DNA of 64,000 nucleotides from AWTP1-13 sp963770295 (GCA_963770295.1 CAVYPA010000002.1:1-64000); one strand, 5' to 3'. Positions 8,773 to 17,961 are shown, counted from the first letter of the stretch. The notes: generated by a model from the letters alone, not told the origin. Made by a program: numbers and translations.

Positions 8773-10181
8773 GCGAACGCCCCCACCATGTACAGGCTGA
8801 TCCCTGCCAGGCAGCAGGCCGCAAGCGTTGGGATCATGCCGACCTTGAACCGGAAGATGGCAATGGCAGCGGCTAGTGAAAGCAAGAGCGCCCACAGATC
8901 GACGCTGGCCGGGTTTGGCGCGTCGAAGGACAGGGGAAAAGCGCGCACGGGGATCGTCTGACGAAATATCGTGTGGATCGCAAACCAAATGGCGAGGTTG
9001 AGCACCACCCCCACCACCGCGGCGGTAATCGCCGATAAGGCCGCGCTTAGCGCTTTGTTTCCGCGCAGCGTCTCCACGAACGGCGCACCGAGGAAGATCC
9101 AGAGGAAGCAGGGCGTGAAGGTCACCCAGGTGGCGAGCAAACCACCCAACGTTCCGGCCAGCATCGGTGAAAGGCCGCCCGGATCGCGAAAGGCAGCCAT
9201 GAAGCCCACGAATTGCAGGACCATGATCAATGGTCCCGGCGTGGTCTCAGCCATGCCGAGACCATCGAGCATCTCGCCAGGCTTGAGCCAACCATAGTGC
9301 TCGACCGCCTGTTGCGCGACATAGGCTAGCACGGCATAGGCGCCACCGAAGGTCACCATGGCCATTTTGCTGAAGAAGATCGCGATTTGGCTGAAGACGT
9401 TATCAGTGCCGAAAGACCACAGCAGTGCCGCCACGGGAATGAGCCACAGGGCAAGCCAGACGCCAGAGACTTTCAAGGCGCGCACTACGGTGGGGCGCGC
9501 GTGTTCGGGTAACTGCTCACCCAACAGACTATCGACAACGGGTTGCCCGCCAGCGGTCTTAGCCGGCCCATGCCCACCGCCGCCCTGGAACGCGGTAACG
9601 CCCATCGTGCCGCCGATGAAGCCGATCAGTGCCGCGGTGAAGACAATGATTGGGAAGGGAATGTTGAAAAAAAAGATGCCGACGAACGCAGCCGCAGCTA
9701 GCCCGATCAACACTTGGTTCTTGAGGGCGCGCCTGCCGATGCGAACGACGGCCTCTACAACAATTGCCAGCACCGCCGCTTTGAGGCCGAAGAACAAGGC
9801 GGTGACGATCGGGACGTTGCCCCAGCCGGCATAGATGTAGCTGAGGGCCATGATGGCAAAGATGCCGGGGACGACGAACAACCCGCCGGCGATAATCCCG
9901 CCAAGCGTGCGGTGCATGAGCCAGCCGATGTAGGTGGCGAGCTGCTGCGCCTCGGGGCCCGGAAGCAGCATGCAGTAGTTGAGTGCGTGCAGGAACCGCT
10001 CCTCCGACACCCAGCGCTTTTCTTCGACGAGGATGCGGTGCATCACCGCGATTTGTCCGGCAGGTCCACCAAAGCTGAGCCCGGCAACCCGCAACCAGGT
10101 CCAGAAGGCCTCGCGTAGGGTCACGCCGTGGCCCGGGAGGTCTGCCACCCCTGGGGCCGCGCGGGTTACGGAGACGTCCAT
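8769..10181 (-). CDS. chrA: Chromate efflux transporter ChrA
   Basis: 470 residues from the ATG at 10181, which follows the stop of the ChrB-like gene by one base. It is a long-chain CHR-family inner-membrane protein with two homologous halves. The first opens with LSFGGPAGQIAVMHR (about residue 40) and the second with VTFGGAYAVLAYVAQQAVE. PGPEAQQLATYIG and ETTPGPLIMVLQFVG are the matching loops. ChrA exports chromate driven by the membrane potential or proton gradient. Length and bidomain layout are normal for the family. It is the second gene of the chr operon. Confidence 0.95.
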   Translation of the reverse strand: MDVSVTRAAPGVADLPGHGVTLREAFWTWLRVAGLSFGGPAGQIAVMHRILVEEKRWVSEERFLHALNYCMLLPGPEAQQLATYIGWLMHRTLGGIIAGGLFVVPGIFAIMALSYIYAGWGNVPIVTALFFGLKAAVLAIVVEAVVRIGRRALKNQVLIGLAAAAFVGIFFFNIPFPIIVFTAALIGFIGGTMGVTAFQGGGGHGPAKTAGGQPVVDSLLGEQLPEHARPTVVRALKVSGVWLALWLIPVAALLWSFGTDNVFSQIAIFFSKMAMVTFGGAYAVLAYVAQQAVEHYGWLKPGEMLDGLGMAETTPGPLIMVLQFVGFMAAFRDPGGLSPMLAGTLGGLLATWVTFTPCFLWIFLGAPFVETLRGNKALSAALSAITAAVVGVVLNLAIWFAIHTIFRQTIPVRAFPLSFDAPNPASVDLWALLLSLAAAIAIFRFKVGMIPTLAACCLAGISLYMVGAFA

Positions 10182-10182
10182 G

Positions 10183-11001
10183 TCAGGCTCCGGGTCTGTT
10201 CGTTGGCCAATTGTGTGTTTCCGACGTCGCTTCGCGGCACCAGCGGTACATGGCGTCATAGAAACCTATGGCGGCCTCGAGCTGCTCAAGGTCGTCGCGA
10301 TACATGCGCGAGTAGCCGAGCGACGCGGCAAGCAGACCGGCCGCTTGTGGGGCGAGGTCCAACCGGGCCGTGTCGGCGCCGCGCACGATGGTCGCCAACC
10401 GGGTCAAAGCCTCGGTCTTGAGCCCAAATTCCTCGAGCATGGTATCGAACGTGCAGGTTGGGCCGCGATGGCTCCAAAATACGCCGTCAATGTCGAACGG
10501 CGTGGCGTTGAACCGCTCCGCGACGGCTGTGACTTCTGGCGGCAACACGAACAGAAAAACCGCTTTCGGGTCGATAAAGCGGCGGATTAGCCATGGACAG
10601 GCGATGCGGTCGACCTTCGGCCGGCTACGCGTTACCCAGACGGTGCGACCTTTGTCGTCACGAGGCGGTAGCTTGTCGGTGCGAACCAGGAGTTCGTCGC
10701 CTTTCCTCCAAGCTTCAAACCCGCCTTCGAGCGTCTGTGCATCGATGCCCTCGTGCCTCAACCATGCGGCCGTCCCTTCGCTCAATTTTTGCCCGCGCTG
10801 GCAGACGACAATGACGCTCTTGCCCCGATACTCCGGCGCCCAACTGTCGATGGCGCGGTGATCCCGCCGCCGCGAAGCTGGCACTAACCTCGGATCGGCG
10901 CCATAGTCGTCGTCGATGCGCACATCGACGATGTCCGGCGTGTTCGGCAGACCTACGAGGCGTGAAAATTGCGGAACGGTGATAAGGGTGCTGATGGCCA
11001 T
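10183..11001 (-). CDS. Rhodanese-ChrB domain protein (chr operon, copy 1)
   Basis: 272 residues in two domains. Residues 1-105 are a rhodanese domain with the active-site loop VVCQRGQKLSEGT. Residues 120-265 are a ChrB C-terminal domain (RPKVDRIACPWLIRRFIDP; FDTMLEEFGL; IVRGADTARLDLAPQA). ChrB proteins are linked to chromate resistance as regulators or accessory enzymes. Here the usual DNA-binding N-terminus is replaced by rhodanese, so a redox or sulfur-transfer role is more likely (inference). First gene of the operon; a conserved ~50-bp leader lies 25 bp upstream. Its paralogue at 15541-16335 has the same architecture. Confidence 0.9.
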   Translation of the reverse strand: MAISTLITVPQFSRLVGLPNTPDIVDVRIDDDYGADPRLVPASRRRDHRAIDSWAPEYRGKSVIVVCQRGQKLSEGTAAWLRHEGIDAQTLEGGFEAWRKGDELLVRTDKLPPRDDKGRTVWVTRSRPKVDRIACPWLIRRFIDPKAVFLFVLPPEVTAVAERFNATPFDIDGVFWSHRGPTCTFDTMLEEFGLKTEALTRLATIVRGADTARLDLAPQAAGLLAASLGYSRMYRDDLEQLEAAIGFYDAMYRWCREATSETHNWPTNRPGA

Positions 11002-11024
11002 AGCGTCCCCTTCCCTAATTGGGA

Positions 11025-11077
11025 GTGTGGACGCGATCTTTCAGCCGCAGCCTCGCGGGGTAATCGCGGACAACCCC
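11025..11077 (-). promoter_or_regulatory. Conserved leader of the rhodanese-ChrB gene, copy 1
   Basis: The block around GTGGACGCGATCTTTCAGCC to TAATCGCGG is repeated at 16357-16410 with about eight differences in 50 bp and the same 25-bp distance to the ATG. It is probably an operator or 5' UTR element common to both chrB-like genes. Confidence 0.55.
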
Positions 11078-11246
11078 GTCTGTAGATCATGGCACCATGC
11101 CGGTGGCGATGCAAGGGGACAGCCCAGTGCTCCGCCGATGCGACGATCCAGTCTTCTGAAGTTTTTCGCTGTGCAGCAAGTTCGAAGCTGTGCCGAGGGT
11201 GTGGGTGTCATGGATCGACAGTGGGCAAGTCTGTGGCGTTCTGCCG

Positions 11247-12281
11247 TCAGGGCACCGGACGATAGACCCAGATTGCCGCGGGTTCCGTGTCGCTGGCGCG
11301 TACCGCAACGGCCAGGCGATCGAGCCCGGGTATGAAAAGGGACGTACGCGTCCCACGCCGGGTTGCGACGCGAGCTATTGGCGCGTAATCGGTCCGCGCA
11401 TCAAAGACGTCGATGGCTCCCGCTCCACAGGTCACGTAGATCCGCTGTCGTTTGCTATCGAAAAAGACGTCGTCGACGTCCCCACACGTGTCGCGTTCAG
11501 CAACCGGTGCACCCGTCTGCATATCGCGCACGCTCAGCTTCGGCGGAGTTCTGAAGACAACAATCGCGCGCCGGCCGCCGTCGTCGAGTGCCATGGCAAA
11601 GTTGCCGCGATCATTGCCAATAGGCCAGCTCTGGCTCAGCCGGCCCGTTTGCGGATCGACCACCGCGATCGCTTGCGCGTCCGGCAGATTGACGAAAACT
11701 TGCTGCGTGTCCCGGCTGATCTGAAAACTCTCGGGATGAGCCGGCAAGGCAATGTCCTTGATTTTGGCATGGTTGGCCGGATCGATGACGGCCAAGGCTC
11801 CCGCACCGTAGCCGACATAGACCGATTTGGAATTTGCATCGACCCGCACGTTGTCGGCGTCCTTGCCAAGCTGCATTTTCGCCGTCGCTGCGAAATCGCC
11901 ACCACGGAACAATCGCACCGAACCGTCACCAGCATTGGCGACCACGAGCATATCAAGCGTGGGCACGTAGCCGACACCCTGTGGCTCCTCTAGGCCGGTA
12001 ATCCGGTGCAGAAGCGTGCCGTTGTTTAAATCGACGATCCCAACGCTATTGTTTTCCAGTTCCGCGACGAACAGGTGCTTGCGGTCAAGATCGACGGCCA
12101 AATGATCGATGCGGCCATTGACGCTCCCAAGTGGGATCCGAGTCTCCAACTGCAATGGGCCTTGTTGGGCCCGAGCTCCGCTCCCCATCGCTCCGAGCGA
12201 CAACACAGACAATACAAACGCGTGAAGACAACGCGGTGTTCGCCAGGATCGAGCCCATGGCTTGGAGATTATGGGTCGCAT
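11247..12281 (-). CDS. Secreted YVTN-type beta-propeller protein
   Basis: 344 residues from ATG 12281 (GAGG upstream; an alternative GTG lies at 12305). A long signal peptide ends near GARAQ. The mature protein is built from repeats of the YVTN/lactonase-like propeller: HLAVDLDRKHLFVAELEN, GVGYVPTLDMLVVANAGDG, NVRVDANSKSVYVGYG, FQISRDTQQVFVNLPDA, VFFDSKRQRIYVTCGAG. Such propellers act as scaffolds or lactonase-like enzymes in the periplasm; no catalytic set is visible. It is upstream of the chr operon on the same strand, with 245 bp between, so probably a separate transcript. A cytoplasmic relative is encoded at 27750. Confidence 0.85.
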   Translation of the reverse strand: MRPIISKPWARSWRTPRCLHAFVLSVLSLGAMGSGARAQQGPLQLETRIPLGSVNGRIDHLAVDLDRKHLFVAELENNSVGIVDLNNGTLLHRITGLEEPQGVGYVPTLDMLVVANAGDGSVRLFRGGDFAATAKMQLGKDADNVRVDANSKSVYVGYGAGALAVIDPANHAKIKDIALPAHPESFQISRDTQQVFVNLPDAQAIAVVDPQTGRLSQSWPIGNDRGNFAMALDDGGRRAIVVFRTPPKLSVRDMQTGAPVAERDTCGDVDDVFFDSKRQRIYVTCGAGAIDVFDARTDYAPIARVATRRGTRTSLFIPGLDRLAVAVRASDTEPAAIWVYRPVP

Positions 12282-12327
12282 GACGGTGAGATCCTCGCCC
12301 TGCACTCAGTGTCGCCGTCGCTTGATT

Positions 12328-12616
12328 TCAGTCATCATCGTCACCCCGTAGACGACCGGTCTGCGAGTTGACCACGAGGTGAGCGGTCTGCTGTTTTTTC
12401 GATTCCATCACCTGGAAGTAGCGCCCCTCCCGATTGATCAGCACGTTGGGTCCATGCGTCGGCCATCATTTTTTGACGCACCTGGTCCTCCGTGATCGGC
12501 CCGTTGCCGGCGATGAAGACCGGTCCGTCCTTACGCTCTTTGGCAAAATCGATAACGGTTACGATCGCCACGAGCACCGCGGCCGCAATCACCCCCATGA
12601 GCACTCTGTTGGACAT
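12328..12616 (-). pseudogene. Small membrane-anchored protein, frameshifted
   Basis: From ATG 12616, MSNRVLMGVIAAAVLVAIV forms an N-terminal anchor, followed by GPITEDQVRQKMMADAWTQ. The open frame then runs on as noise. One base shifted, the sequence continues sensibly as NVLINREGRYFQVM, ESKKQQTAHLVVNSQTGRL and RGDDDD before a stop at 12328. A single indel near 12450 therefore splits a ~95-residue protein with a helix-turn N-part and a short beta-rich C-part with an acidic tail. Family unknown. The best-formed PmrA-like box (B) lies 40 bp upstream. Confidence 0.6.
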
Positions 12617-12655
12617 GGGATGCTCCTTGCTTGACCTAGAACAAAGCACTGGCGC

Positions 12656-12672
12656 TTTAAGGCAATCTTAAA
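12656..12672 (-). promoter_or_regulatory. PmrA/QseB-like box B
   Basis: TTTAAG-GCAAT-CTTAAA, a direct repeat of two CTTAA-type half-sites with a 5-bp spacer, 40 bp upstream of the small membrane protein gene. It is the closest match in the window to the known PmrA/QseB pattern. Confidence 0.5.
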
Positions 12673-13453
12673 TGAGCAATCGGCCGAGCAAACGCCGAGG
12701 CGGCCCCCTCCCAAGGGCTCGAACAATTTCTCGTGATGTAAAGAAGCCTCAGCGTGTGCGGCGGCTCCGCAGACGCGCGCGAATTTTACACAAGACGTCA
12801 GTCCGACTAACGACTTGATGTCGAGATCCGTGATTTAGGGTCACCTTGACGTTGCGGCGGCGTGGAACTGAGAGGTTGACGGCATCCAGTTTCTCGAGCG
12901 TTTTGATGCAAGTGTTCCGCGCTAACTACCGTCCGCCTGGAAGTGACCTTCTGACTGGTCGCTTTGTCTACGCCGCGACGCCGCAGCGGGACGATCGCGC
13001 ACTCGGCTTACAACTTTGTCGGTTCAGGCGGGATGCGGTTGAGCACCGTGACCCGGTCGCCAGCCAACGATGCTCGCGGACGCTAGCGTTGCCGTTTGAC
13101 GGCACAAGGTGCGCAGAGCGCGCGCCTTGGCCTTCAGCGTTGTCATAGGGTGCGCGGTTGCGTGTCGCGCGGAATGACAAAGAGTTGGATAATTCGCTTT
13201 GCATAAAACTGCCTTAAACTAGGCGAGCTCCACTAGCGCATTGCAGCGGGTGCGGCGCAAGCTCGCCCGAGGTGACACATGTGGCTCCTGGCGATTGAGG
13301 ATGGGCCTCGACAACGCAAATCCTCACAACGCCGCTCGAGCACGCGGGCCTGGTCGGCACATCGTTAGTTTTCGAAGGGCCAGATGCGCGAATTGATCAC
13401 CATCGGTGCGAGCGTCTATAGGGCATACATTTCTTAAAGGAAGGAGACCATAA
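12673..13453. other. Intergenic region, no supported gene
   Basis: About 780 bp. Frames on both strands (for example minus 12968-13204) look like arginine-rich noise. It contains box C at 13201-13218 and, at its right end, the strong ribosome binding site AAGGAAGGAG for the DUF1259 gene at 13454. Confidence 0.5.
13201..13218 (+). promoter_or_regulatory. PmrA/QseB-like box C
   Basis: CATAAA-ACTGC-CTTAAA, sharing AAACTGCCTTAA with box A. It is about 235 bp upstream of the second DUF1259 gene, so the promoter would give a long 5' leader if it serves that gene. Confidence 0.4.
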
Positions 13454-14344
13454 ATGCGTGTCATTCTTGCGCTGTTATTCGGCGGCGGAGTTGCAACGCT
13501 TGCGGCGGCCGCCCATGCCCAGGAGATCGATTGGCAGAAGGTCGACGCCGCCTTTGGCCGAAAACCTGCAGTGTCGGGTGATGTTCATCGCTATGGCTTC
13601 CCGCGCACGGACCTTCAGGTCAGCGTCGACGGCGTCGCCATCAAGCCGGCCTTCGCCCTGGGCGGTTGGATAGCGATGAAACCGGTGCAGGGCGGCGCCA
13701 TGGTGATGGGCGATCTGGTCTTGCTGGAAACCGAGATCAATCCGGTGATGAGCAAGTTGATCGAAGGCGGCCTCGACATCACCGCGGTCCACAATCATCT
13801 TCTCCGCGCCAACCCGGCAACCTTCTACATGCACGTCGGCGGGCACGGCGACGCGGTCAAAATCGCTAACGCGATCCATGCGGCGTTGGCCGCGAGCAAG
13901 ACGCCGCTGGACGCCCCTGCCGCCGCTCCCCCTGCGCCCGCTGTCGATCTCGATACCGCCCAGCTCGACCAGACCATTGGCGCCAAAGGTCAGGCGAACG
14001 GTGGGGTCTACCAGTTCGCAGTAGCGAGGCGCGATCCGATTACCGAGCATGGAGCATCGCTCATTCCGCCGGGGCCTAGCGGTGTCGCCACGGCGATCAA
14101 CTTCCAACCGACCGGCGGCGGCAAGGCTGCGATCACCGGCGACTTCGTGCTCCTTGGTGAGGAGGTCAACCCGGTGATCAAGGCTTTGCGGGCGAACGGC
14201 ATCGAGGTGACGGCGATCCACAGCCACATGTTGAGCGAGCAGCCCCGGTTGTTCTTCATGCACTTTTGGGCGAACGACGATGCTCTGAAGCTTGCCAACG
14301 GGCTGCGCGGGGCGTTGGACAAGACGGCGAGCACAAGTAGGTGA
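13454..14344 (+). CDS. DUF1259 (LppY/LpqO family) periplasmic protein, copy 2
   Basis: 296 residues with signal peptide (MRVILALLFGGGVATLAAAA, cleavage after HAQ) and the strong site AAGGAAGGAG before the ATG. As in copy 1 the mature part is a tandem duplication, linked by an Ala/Pro-rich hinge (about residues 155-165). The paired motifs are LLETEINPVM and LLGEEVNPVI, AVHNHLL and AIHSHML, FYMHVGGHGD and FFMHFWAND. The regular acid/H-x-H/H spacing suggests metal binding (inference). It stands alone between gaps and is opposite in orientation to the TauE and ChrB genes. Confidence 0.88.
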   Translation: MRVILALLFGGGVATLAAAAHAQEIDWQKVDAAFGRKPAVSGDVHRYGFPRTDLQVSVDGVAIKPAFALGGWIAMKPVQGGAMVMGDLVLLETEINPVMSKLIEGGLDITAVHNHLLRANPATFYMHVGGHGDAVKIANAIHAALAASKTPLDAPAAAPPAPAVDLDTAQLDQTIGAKGQANGGVYQFAVARRDPITEHGASLIPPGPSGVATAINFQPTGGGKAAITGDFVLLGEEVNPVIKALRANGIEVTAIHSHMLSEQPRLFFMHFWANDDALKLANGLRGALDKTASTSR

Positions 14345-14752
14345 CACACCGTCGCGACCGAACGGGAGCGCTCCGGGACCTCGGAGTAACAGCTAAAGGC
14401 GCTCGAGCGTAGCCATTTGCTGGCATTCCTTTTGAGGACGTCAATTCATCCGGACATTGGACGTATCCGGACTTGGCAGTATTCGAGATGCCGCACGAGA
14501 GGCTCCGCGAGCCAAGGAGGTGGAGGCCGACCAGGTCGCGCCCAGGACCTGGGCCTCCCGCAGCCGCTGCGACAATGGTACCGCAGGCAGTTCTCCTGGG
14601 GCGCCACGAAATGACAATCCCCGACCTAGTGCAATCGAGATCTTGGTGCGTTCGCGCCGATTTCAGCGTCTGGCAGCGATTTGCGTCAGCCTGAGTTGCT
14701 TGTGATTGACGATGAGGAACCGGCGGGAGCGAAAGGAATTGACTTCTGCATC
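14345..14752. other. Intergenic, nothing recognised
   Basis: The region lies between the convergent ends of the DUF1259 gene and the TauE-like gene. I see no gene and no clear terminator hairpin in it. Confidence 0.4.
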
Positions 14753-15502
14753 CTAGCTTTGCTCGAAGGCGGCGGGCAGCAAGGTCAACCCTGATGTCAG
14801 GAGCAGAAGCAGGATGATCCGGCGGAAACGCACCTCATCGAGGGTCCCGTAAAGCTTCAACCCGAGCCAGGTGCCCAGGAGAGCGGCGGGCAAGCCCATG
14901 AAGAACAATTGCAAGACGTCGCTAGTAACCATGCCGCTGCCGCCAAACCACAGAAGGGTCATGGCAAAAATTGCGACGACGACGGGCTGAAAGACTGCCC
15001 GTTGTTCGTCTTTGGACCAGCCGCGACCCGTCGACCAAATGATGACTGGAAGGCCCGCCAACCCCGTACTCGCACCGACAATTCCACTCGCAAGACCGAC
15101 CAAGCCATCGGCGACGCGGCCGCCGAAGCGCAGGCGAAATTTTGGGCGCACTAAGCTGTAGATACTGAACACGACGAGCAGAAATCCTATCGACGCGCGC
15201 AAATGATCCGCTGAGACATTGCCCAACACGAGAGCGCCGAGCGGAATACCGACGGCACCTCCGGCGACGAAGGGGAGCAAGCGTGAAACCTGAAGCGCAT
15301 TGCGCAACTTCCAGATCGCGAGGCCCTGAACGACGATGGCATATCCGGATATCAAGGCGGCACTCTGCGCGGGCGTGATGACATGAAGCCAGATGGCCGA
15401 GGCGATCAGGCCAAAAGCGAAACCAGCAACTCCGGCAATAAGCCCGCCAAGAAAGGTGGCAAAGACGAAGACACCCAAATGCAATGGAACTGCGTCGGTC
15501 AT
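14753..15502 (-). CDS. TauE/SafE-family membrane exporter
   Basis: About 249 residues from ATG 15502, with eight hydrophobic helices. Family landmarks are GVFVFATFLGGLIAGVAGF at the N-terminus and GIVGASTGLAGLPVIIW in the middle. TauE/SafE proteins move sulfite, sulfonates or related anions across the inner membrane. A TTG at 15544 overlapping the upstream stop (TTGA) is an alternative start and would give tight coupling to the rhodanese-ChrB gene. With a rhodanese upstream, a sulfur-anion substrate such as sulfite or thiosulfate is reasonable (inference). Confidence 0.85.
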   Translation of the reverse strand: MTDAVPLHLGVFVFATFLGGLIAGVAGFAFGLIASAIWLHVITPAQSAALISGYAIVVQGLAIWKLRNALQVSRLLPFVAGGAVGIPLGALVLGNVSADHLRASIGFLLVVFSIYSLVRPKFRLRFGGRVADGLVGLASGIVGASTGLAGLPVIIWSTGRGWSKDEQRAVFQPVVVAIFAMTLLWFGGSGMVTSDVLQLFFMGLPAALLGTWLGLKLYGTLDEVRFRRIILLLLLTSGLTLLPAAFEQS

Positions 15503-15540
15503 GATGAGAATTCCGGATTGGGAATTGAGGATGGCGTAGC

Positions 15541-16335
15541 TCAACCGTGCCGCTCATCGGTCGCGTCGCGCGCCCAGCGGTAGATGGCGTCAAAGTGCGC
15601 CATCGCGGCCTTGAGTTGCTCGAGGTCGTCGCGGTACATGCGGGAATATCCGAGACAGGCCGCGAGCAGCCCAGCCGATTGCGGCGTCAGATCAAGTCGG
15701 CCGGTGTCCGCCCCGCGCACGATCAGCGCTAGGTGAGCAAGCGGCTCAGTGTCTAGGCCGAACTCTTCGAGCATGACGTCGAACGTGGTGCGCTCTCCGC
15801 GGTCGCCCCAGAACGCGCCCTCAACGTCGAAGGTCGCGGCTTTGGCGTGTTCTGCGACGCCGGCAACTTCGGCCGATGGGACGAAAAGGAATACCGCGTT
15901 CGGGTCGATGAAGCGGCGAATGAGCCACGGACAGGCCACGCGGACCACTTTGGGTCGGGCTCGCGTTACCCATACGGTCCGGCCGTCGCCGTCGCGGTGA
16001 GCGACCCGATCACCCCGAAACAAGGGTTGGTGCTCCGCGCGCCATGCTTCGTATCCACCAACCAGGGCCTGAGCATCGATGCCTTCGTGCCGAAGGGAAG
16101 CTGCGGTGGCTTGGCTTAGGGTGCCGCCGTTTTGGCAAACGACTACGCTTGGTCGGCCGGCATGTTGCTTGCACCAGCGCGACACATTCTGAGAGCAATG
16201 GCGCTGGGCGGCAGGAACTAGGCGGGGATCTGCTCGGTATTCGCTATCCAAGCGCACGTCGAGAAGGGCTGGTGCGCCGGGAAGACCAATAAGCCGTGAG
16301 AGCTGCGCAACGGTGATTTCGGTTGGAGCGGGCAT
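15541..16335 (-). CDS. Rhodanese-ChrB domain protein, copy 2
   Basis: 264 residues from ATG 16335, chosen over a GTG at 16347 because GAGG is then well spaced and the distance to the conserved leader equals that of copy 1. The rhodanese loop is VVCQNGGTLSQAT. The ChrB-domain landmarks are RPKVVRVACPWLIRRFIDP, FDVMLEEFGLDTEP and IVRGADTGRLDLTPQS. It is roughly 60% identical to copy 1 by eye. Here it is paired with a TauE-like exporter instead of ChrA, as though the same regulator/enzyme module had been coupled to a second anion exporter. Confidence 0.9.
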   Translation of the reverse strand: MPAPTEITVAQLSRLIGLPGAPALLDVRLDSEYRADPRLVPAAQRHCSQNVSRWCKQHAGRPSVVVCQNGGTLSQATAASLRHEGIDAQALVGGYEAWRAEHQPLFRGDRVAHRDGDGRTVWVTRARPKVVRVACPWLIRRFIDPNAVFLFVPSAEVAGVAEHAKAATFDVEGAFWGDRGERTTFDVMLEEFGLDTEPLAHLALIVRGADTGRLDLTPQSAGLLAACLGYSRMYRDDLEQLKAAMAHFDAIYRWARDATDERHG

Positions 16336-16356
16336 GGCGGCGTCCACCTCAGGAGA

Positions 16357-16410
16357 GGACGTGGACGCGATGTTTCAGCCGAGGCCTCACGGGGCAATCG
16401 CGGTCGACCC
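16357..16410 (-). promoter_or_regulatory. Conserved leader of the rhodanese-ChrB gene, copy 2
   Basis: GTGGACGCGATGTTTCAGCC through CAATCGCGG matches 11025-11077 closely and begins 25 bp before the ATG, the same as in copy 1. Conservation outside coding sequence at fixed spacing suggests a shared operator or leader. Confidence 0.55.
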
Positions 16411-16617
16411 CCTGCCGACAAGTCCATATGACTTCCTAGGGGATGTCAACTGTCTGCTTTGGGCGGCTACCACGGTGCAAGGTTGCGCGCGGGGCAAAGC
16501 AACACATGCGCCCAGGCCTCGATAGGCAAGCAGCAATCAAGGGCCGCCCAAAGGGAAAACCAGCAAAGCCCCGGAGCCCACAAGCAATGACATTCAGAAC
16601 CGACGCCAACCAACTCT

Positions 16618-17544
16618 TCAAGAGCTGCGTCGCGTGCCCAACTTCTTCAACTGTCGTAAGTCATTGGCTGCCTCGACGAGCAACCAGTCTCGGAATGTTA
16701 CTATCTTGGGCAGCGTCGTTGTCGCTTTCGGACAGATGATCCAATAGGTCTTTGCTAGCCGCAGCTCCTCCGCAAATGGGCGCAGCAAGCGACCATTGAT
16801 GAGATCGGTAGCCGCCAGCGTCATGCGCGCAAGTGTAATGCCCTGGCCGTCAAGGGCCGCGTCGATCGCCATGCTGACGCGATTGAGCACGGGACCGTGG
16901 GAGAGTTCGGCGCCATCAACGCCGGCCGCCTCCAGCCATCTGGTCCAATCTTTGCGGTCATCGACGTGGATGAGCGGAAACTTCAATACGTCGACCGGTT
17001 TTGTCAGTCGGCGCCGACCCACAAGCAGTTTTGGGCTGCAAACCGGAAACAGCTGCTCCGCGCTCAAGCGCACGACCTCCAAGCCCGGCCAATTGCCGTC
17101 GCCGTGACGCACGGCGAGGTCGACATCCTCGCGAGCAAAATCGACGTGATGCAAGGTCGCCGAGATGCGAAGATCGATGCTCGGATGTTTTTCGGCAAAA
17201 CGCCCAAGTCGATTGACCAACCACTTGGCGGCAAAGTCCGGCGAGGTACTAACGGTGAGAACACCGGAGCTCTGACGTTGAAGCAGGTTTTCCGTGCCGA
17301 CGGCAATGCGGTCAAAGGCATCGCGTAGGATCGTGAGGTATTCGCGTCCCGCCTGGGTAATGACTAGGCGTTGCCGTTCGCGGTTGAAGAGCTTGACACC
17401 AAGCTCCGACTCCAAGGCTTTGACCTGGTGGCTTACGGCACCCTGGGTGACAAAGAGCTCCTCCGCCGCCCGCGTAAAGCTCTCGTGGCGGGCCGCGGCC
17501 TCGAAGGCCTTGAGGGCGTTCAACGGTGGAAGGCGGCGAAGCAT
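16618..17544 (-). CDS. LysR-family transcriptional regulator, GcvA type
   Basis: 308 residues. The N-terminal winged helix-turn-helix has RRLPPLNALKAFEAAARH and QGAVSHQVKALESELGVKLF; the effector domain begins near residue 90 (GVLTVSTSPDFAAKWLVNRL). It should bind DNA as a tetramer and respond to a small ligand. It is divergent from the DUF1127-GST-ornithine cyclodeaminase block at 17677-19702. The usual LysR arrangement suggests it controls those genes. Confidence 0.9.
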   Translation of the reverse strand: MLRRLPPLNALKAFEAAARHESFTRAAEELFVTQGAVSHQVKALESELGVKLFNRERQRLVITQAGREYLTILRDAFDRIAVGTENLLQRQSSGVLTVSTSPDFAAKWLVNRLGRFAEKHPSIDLRISATLHHVDFAREDVDLAVRHGDGNWPGLEVVRLSAEQLFPVCSPKLLVGRRRLTKPVDVLKFPLIHVDDRKDWTRWLEAAGVDGAELSHGPVLNRVSMAIDAALDGQGITLARMTLAATDLINGRLLRPFAEELRLAKTYWIICPKATTTLPKIVTFRDWLLVEAANDLRQLKKLGTRRSS

Positions 17545-17676
17545 CGATCAACTTCATGAGGAAAACTCAGGCAAGGTAGAGAAACCATGCTTTGCGGGCA
17601 ACCCTTTCCTGGCTTTATTGATGTGCTCCGTTGCAGACGCTCATAGCGGCGATGCCTCGAACCGGAGTACCTCCAG

Positions 17677-17919
17677 ATGCCAACTCAGATGGTCGCGCGA
17701 TCGGTCCCAAGAATGGGACCGTCAGTAATGCAAAGCACTCTTGCCAAGATGCACTCGATTGTGAGTGGACCAGCGCGGACTCTCGCGATGTGGTGCGCCC
17801 GCAGTGCCGAGAGAAGGGCCCTGGGTGAACTGGCGCAGGAGCCTCATTTCCTGAACGACATAGGTCTTAGCCGTGAACAGGCGCTGCGTGAAGCGTCAAA
17901 ACTCTTTTGGTGCCCGTAG
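17677..17919 (+). CDS. DUF1127-family small protein
   Basis: 80 residues. The C-terminal half carries the DUF1127 signature: LAMWCARSAERRALGELA, then FLNDIGLSREQALREASK and a final FW. Small DUF1127 proteins are RNA-binding or stress-related modulators in Rhizobiales. The N-terminal ~30 residues are not typical; ATG 17728 would give a shorter, more usual protein. Divergent from the LysR gene and 40 bp ahead of the GST gene. Confidence 0.75.
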   Translation: MPTQMVARSVPRMGPSVMQSTLAKMHSIVSGPARTLAMWCARSAERRALGELAQEPHFLNDIGLSREQALREASKLFWCP

Positions 17920-17961
17920 CGTATCAGTCTGGGCTCAGGAACCGTTACGCAGGGAAACAAC

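Noticed and set aside
12968..13204. Arginine/serine-rich minus-strand open frame
   Set aside because: Composition typical of non-coding GC-rich DNA; nothing conserved is visible.
13475..14347. Minus-strand open frame of 290 codons
   Set aside because: Antisense to the second DUF1259 gene, which has a signal peptide and a strong ribosome binding site.
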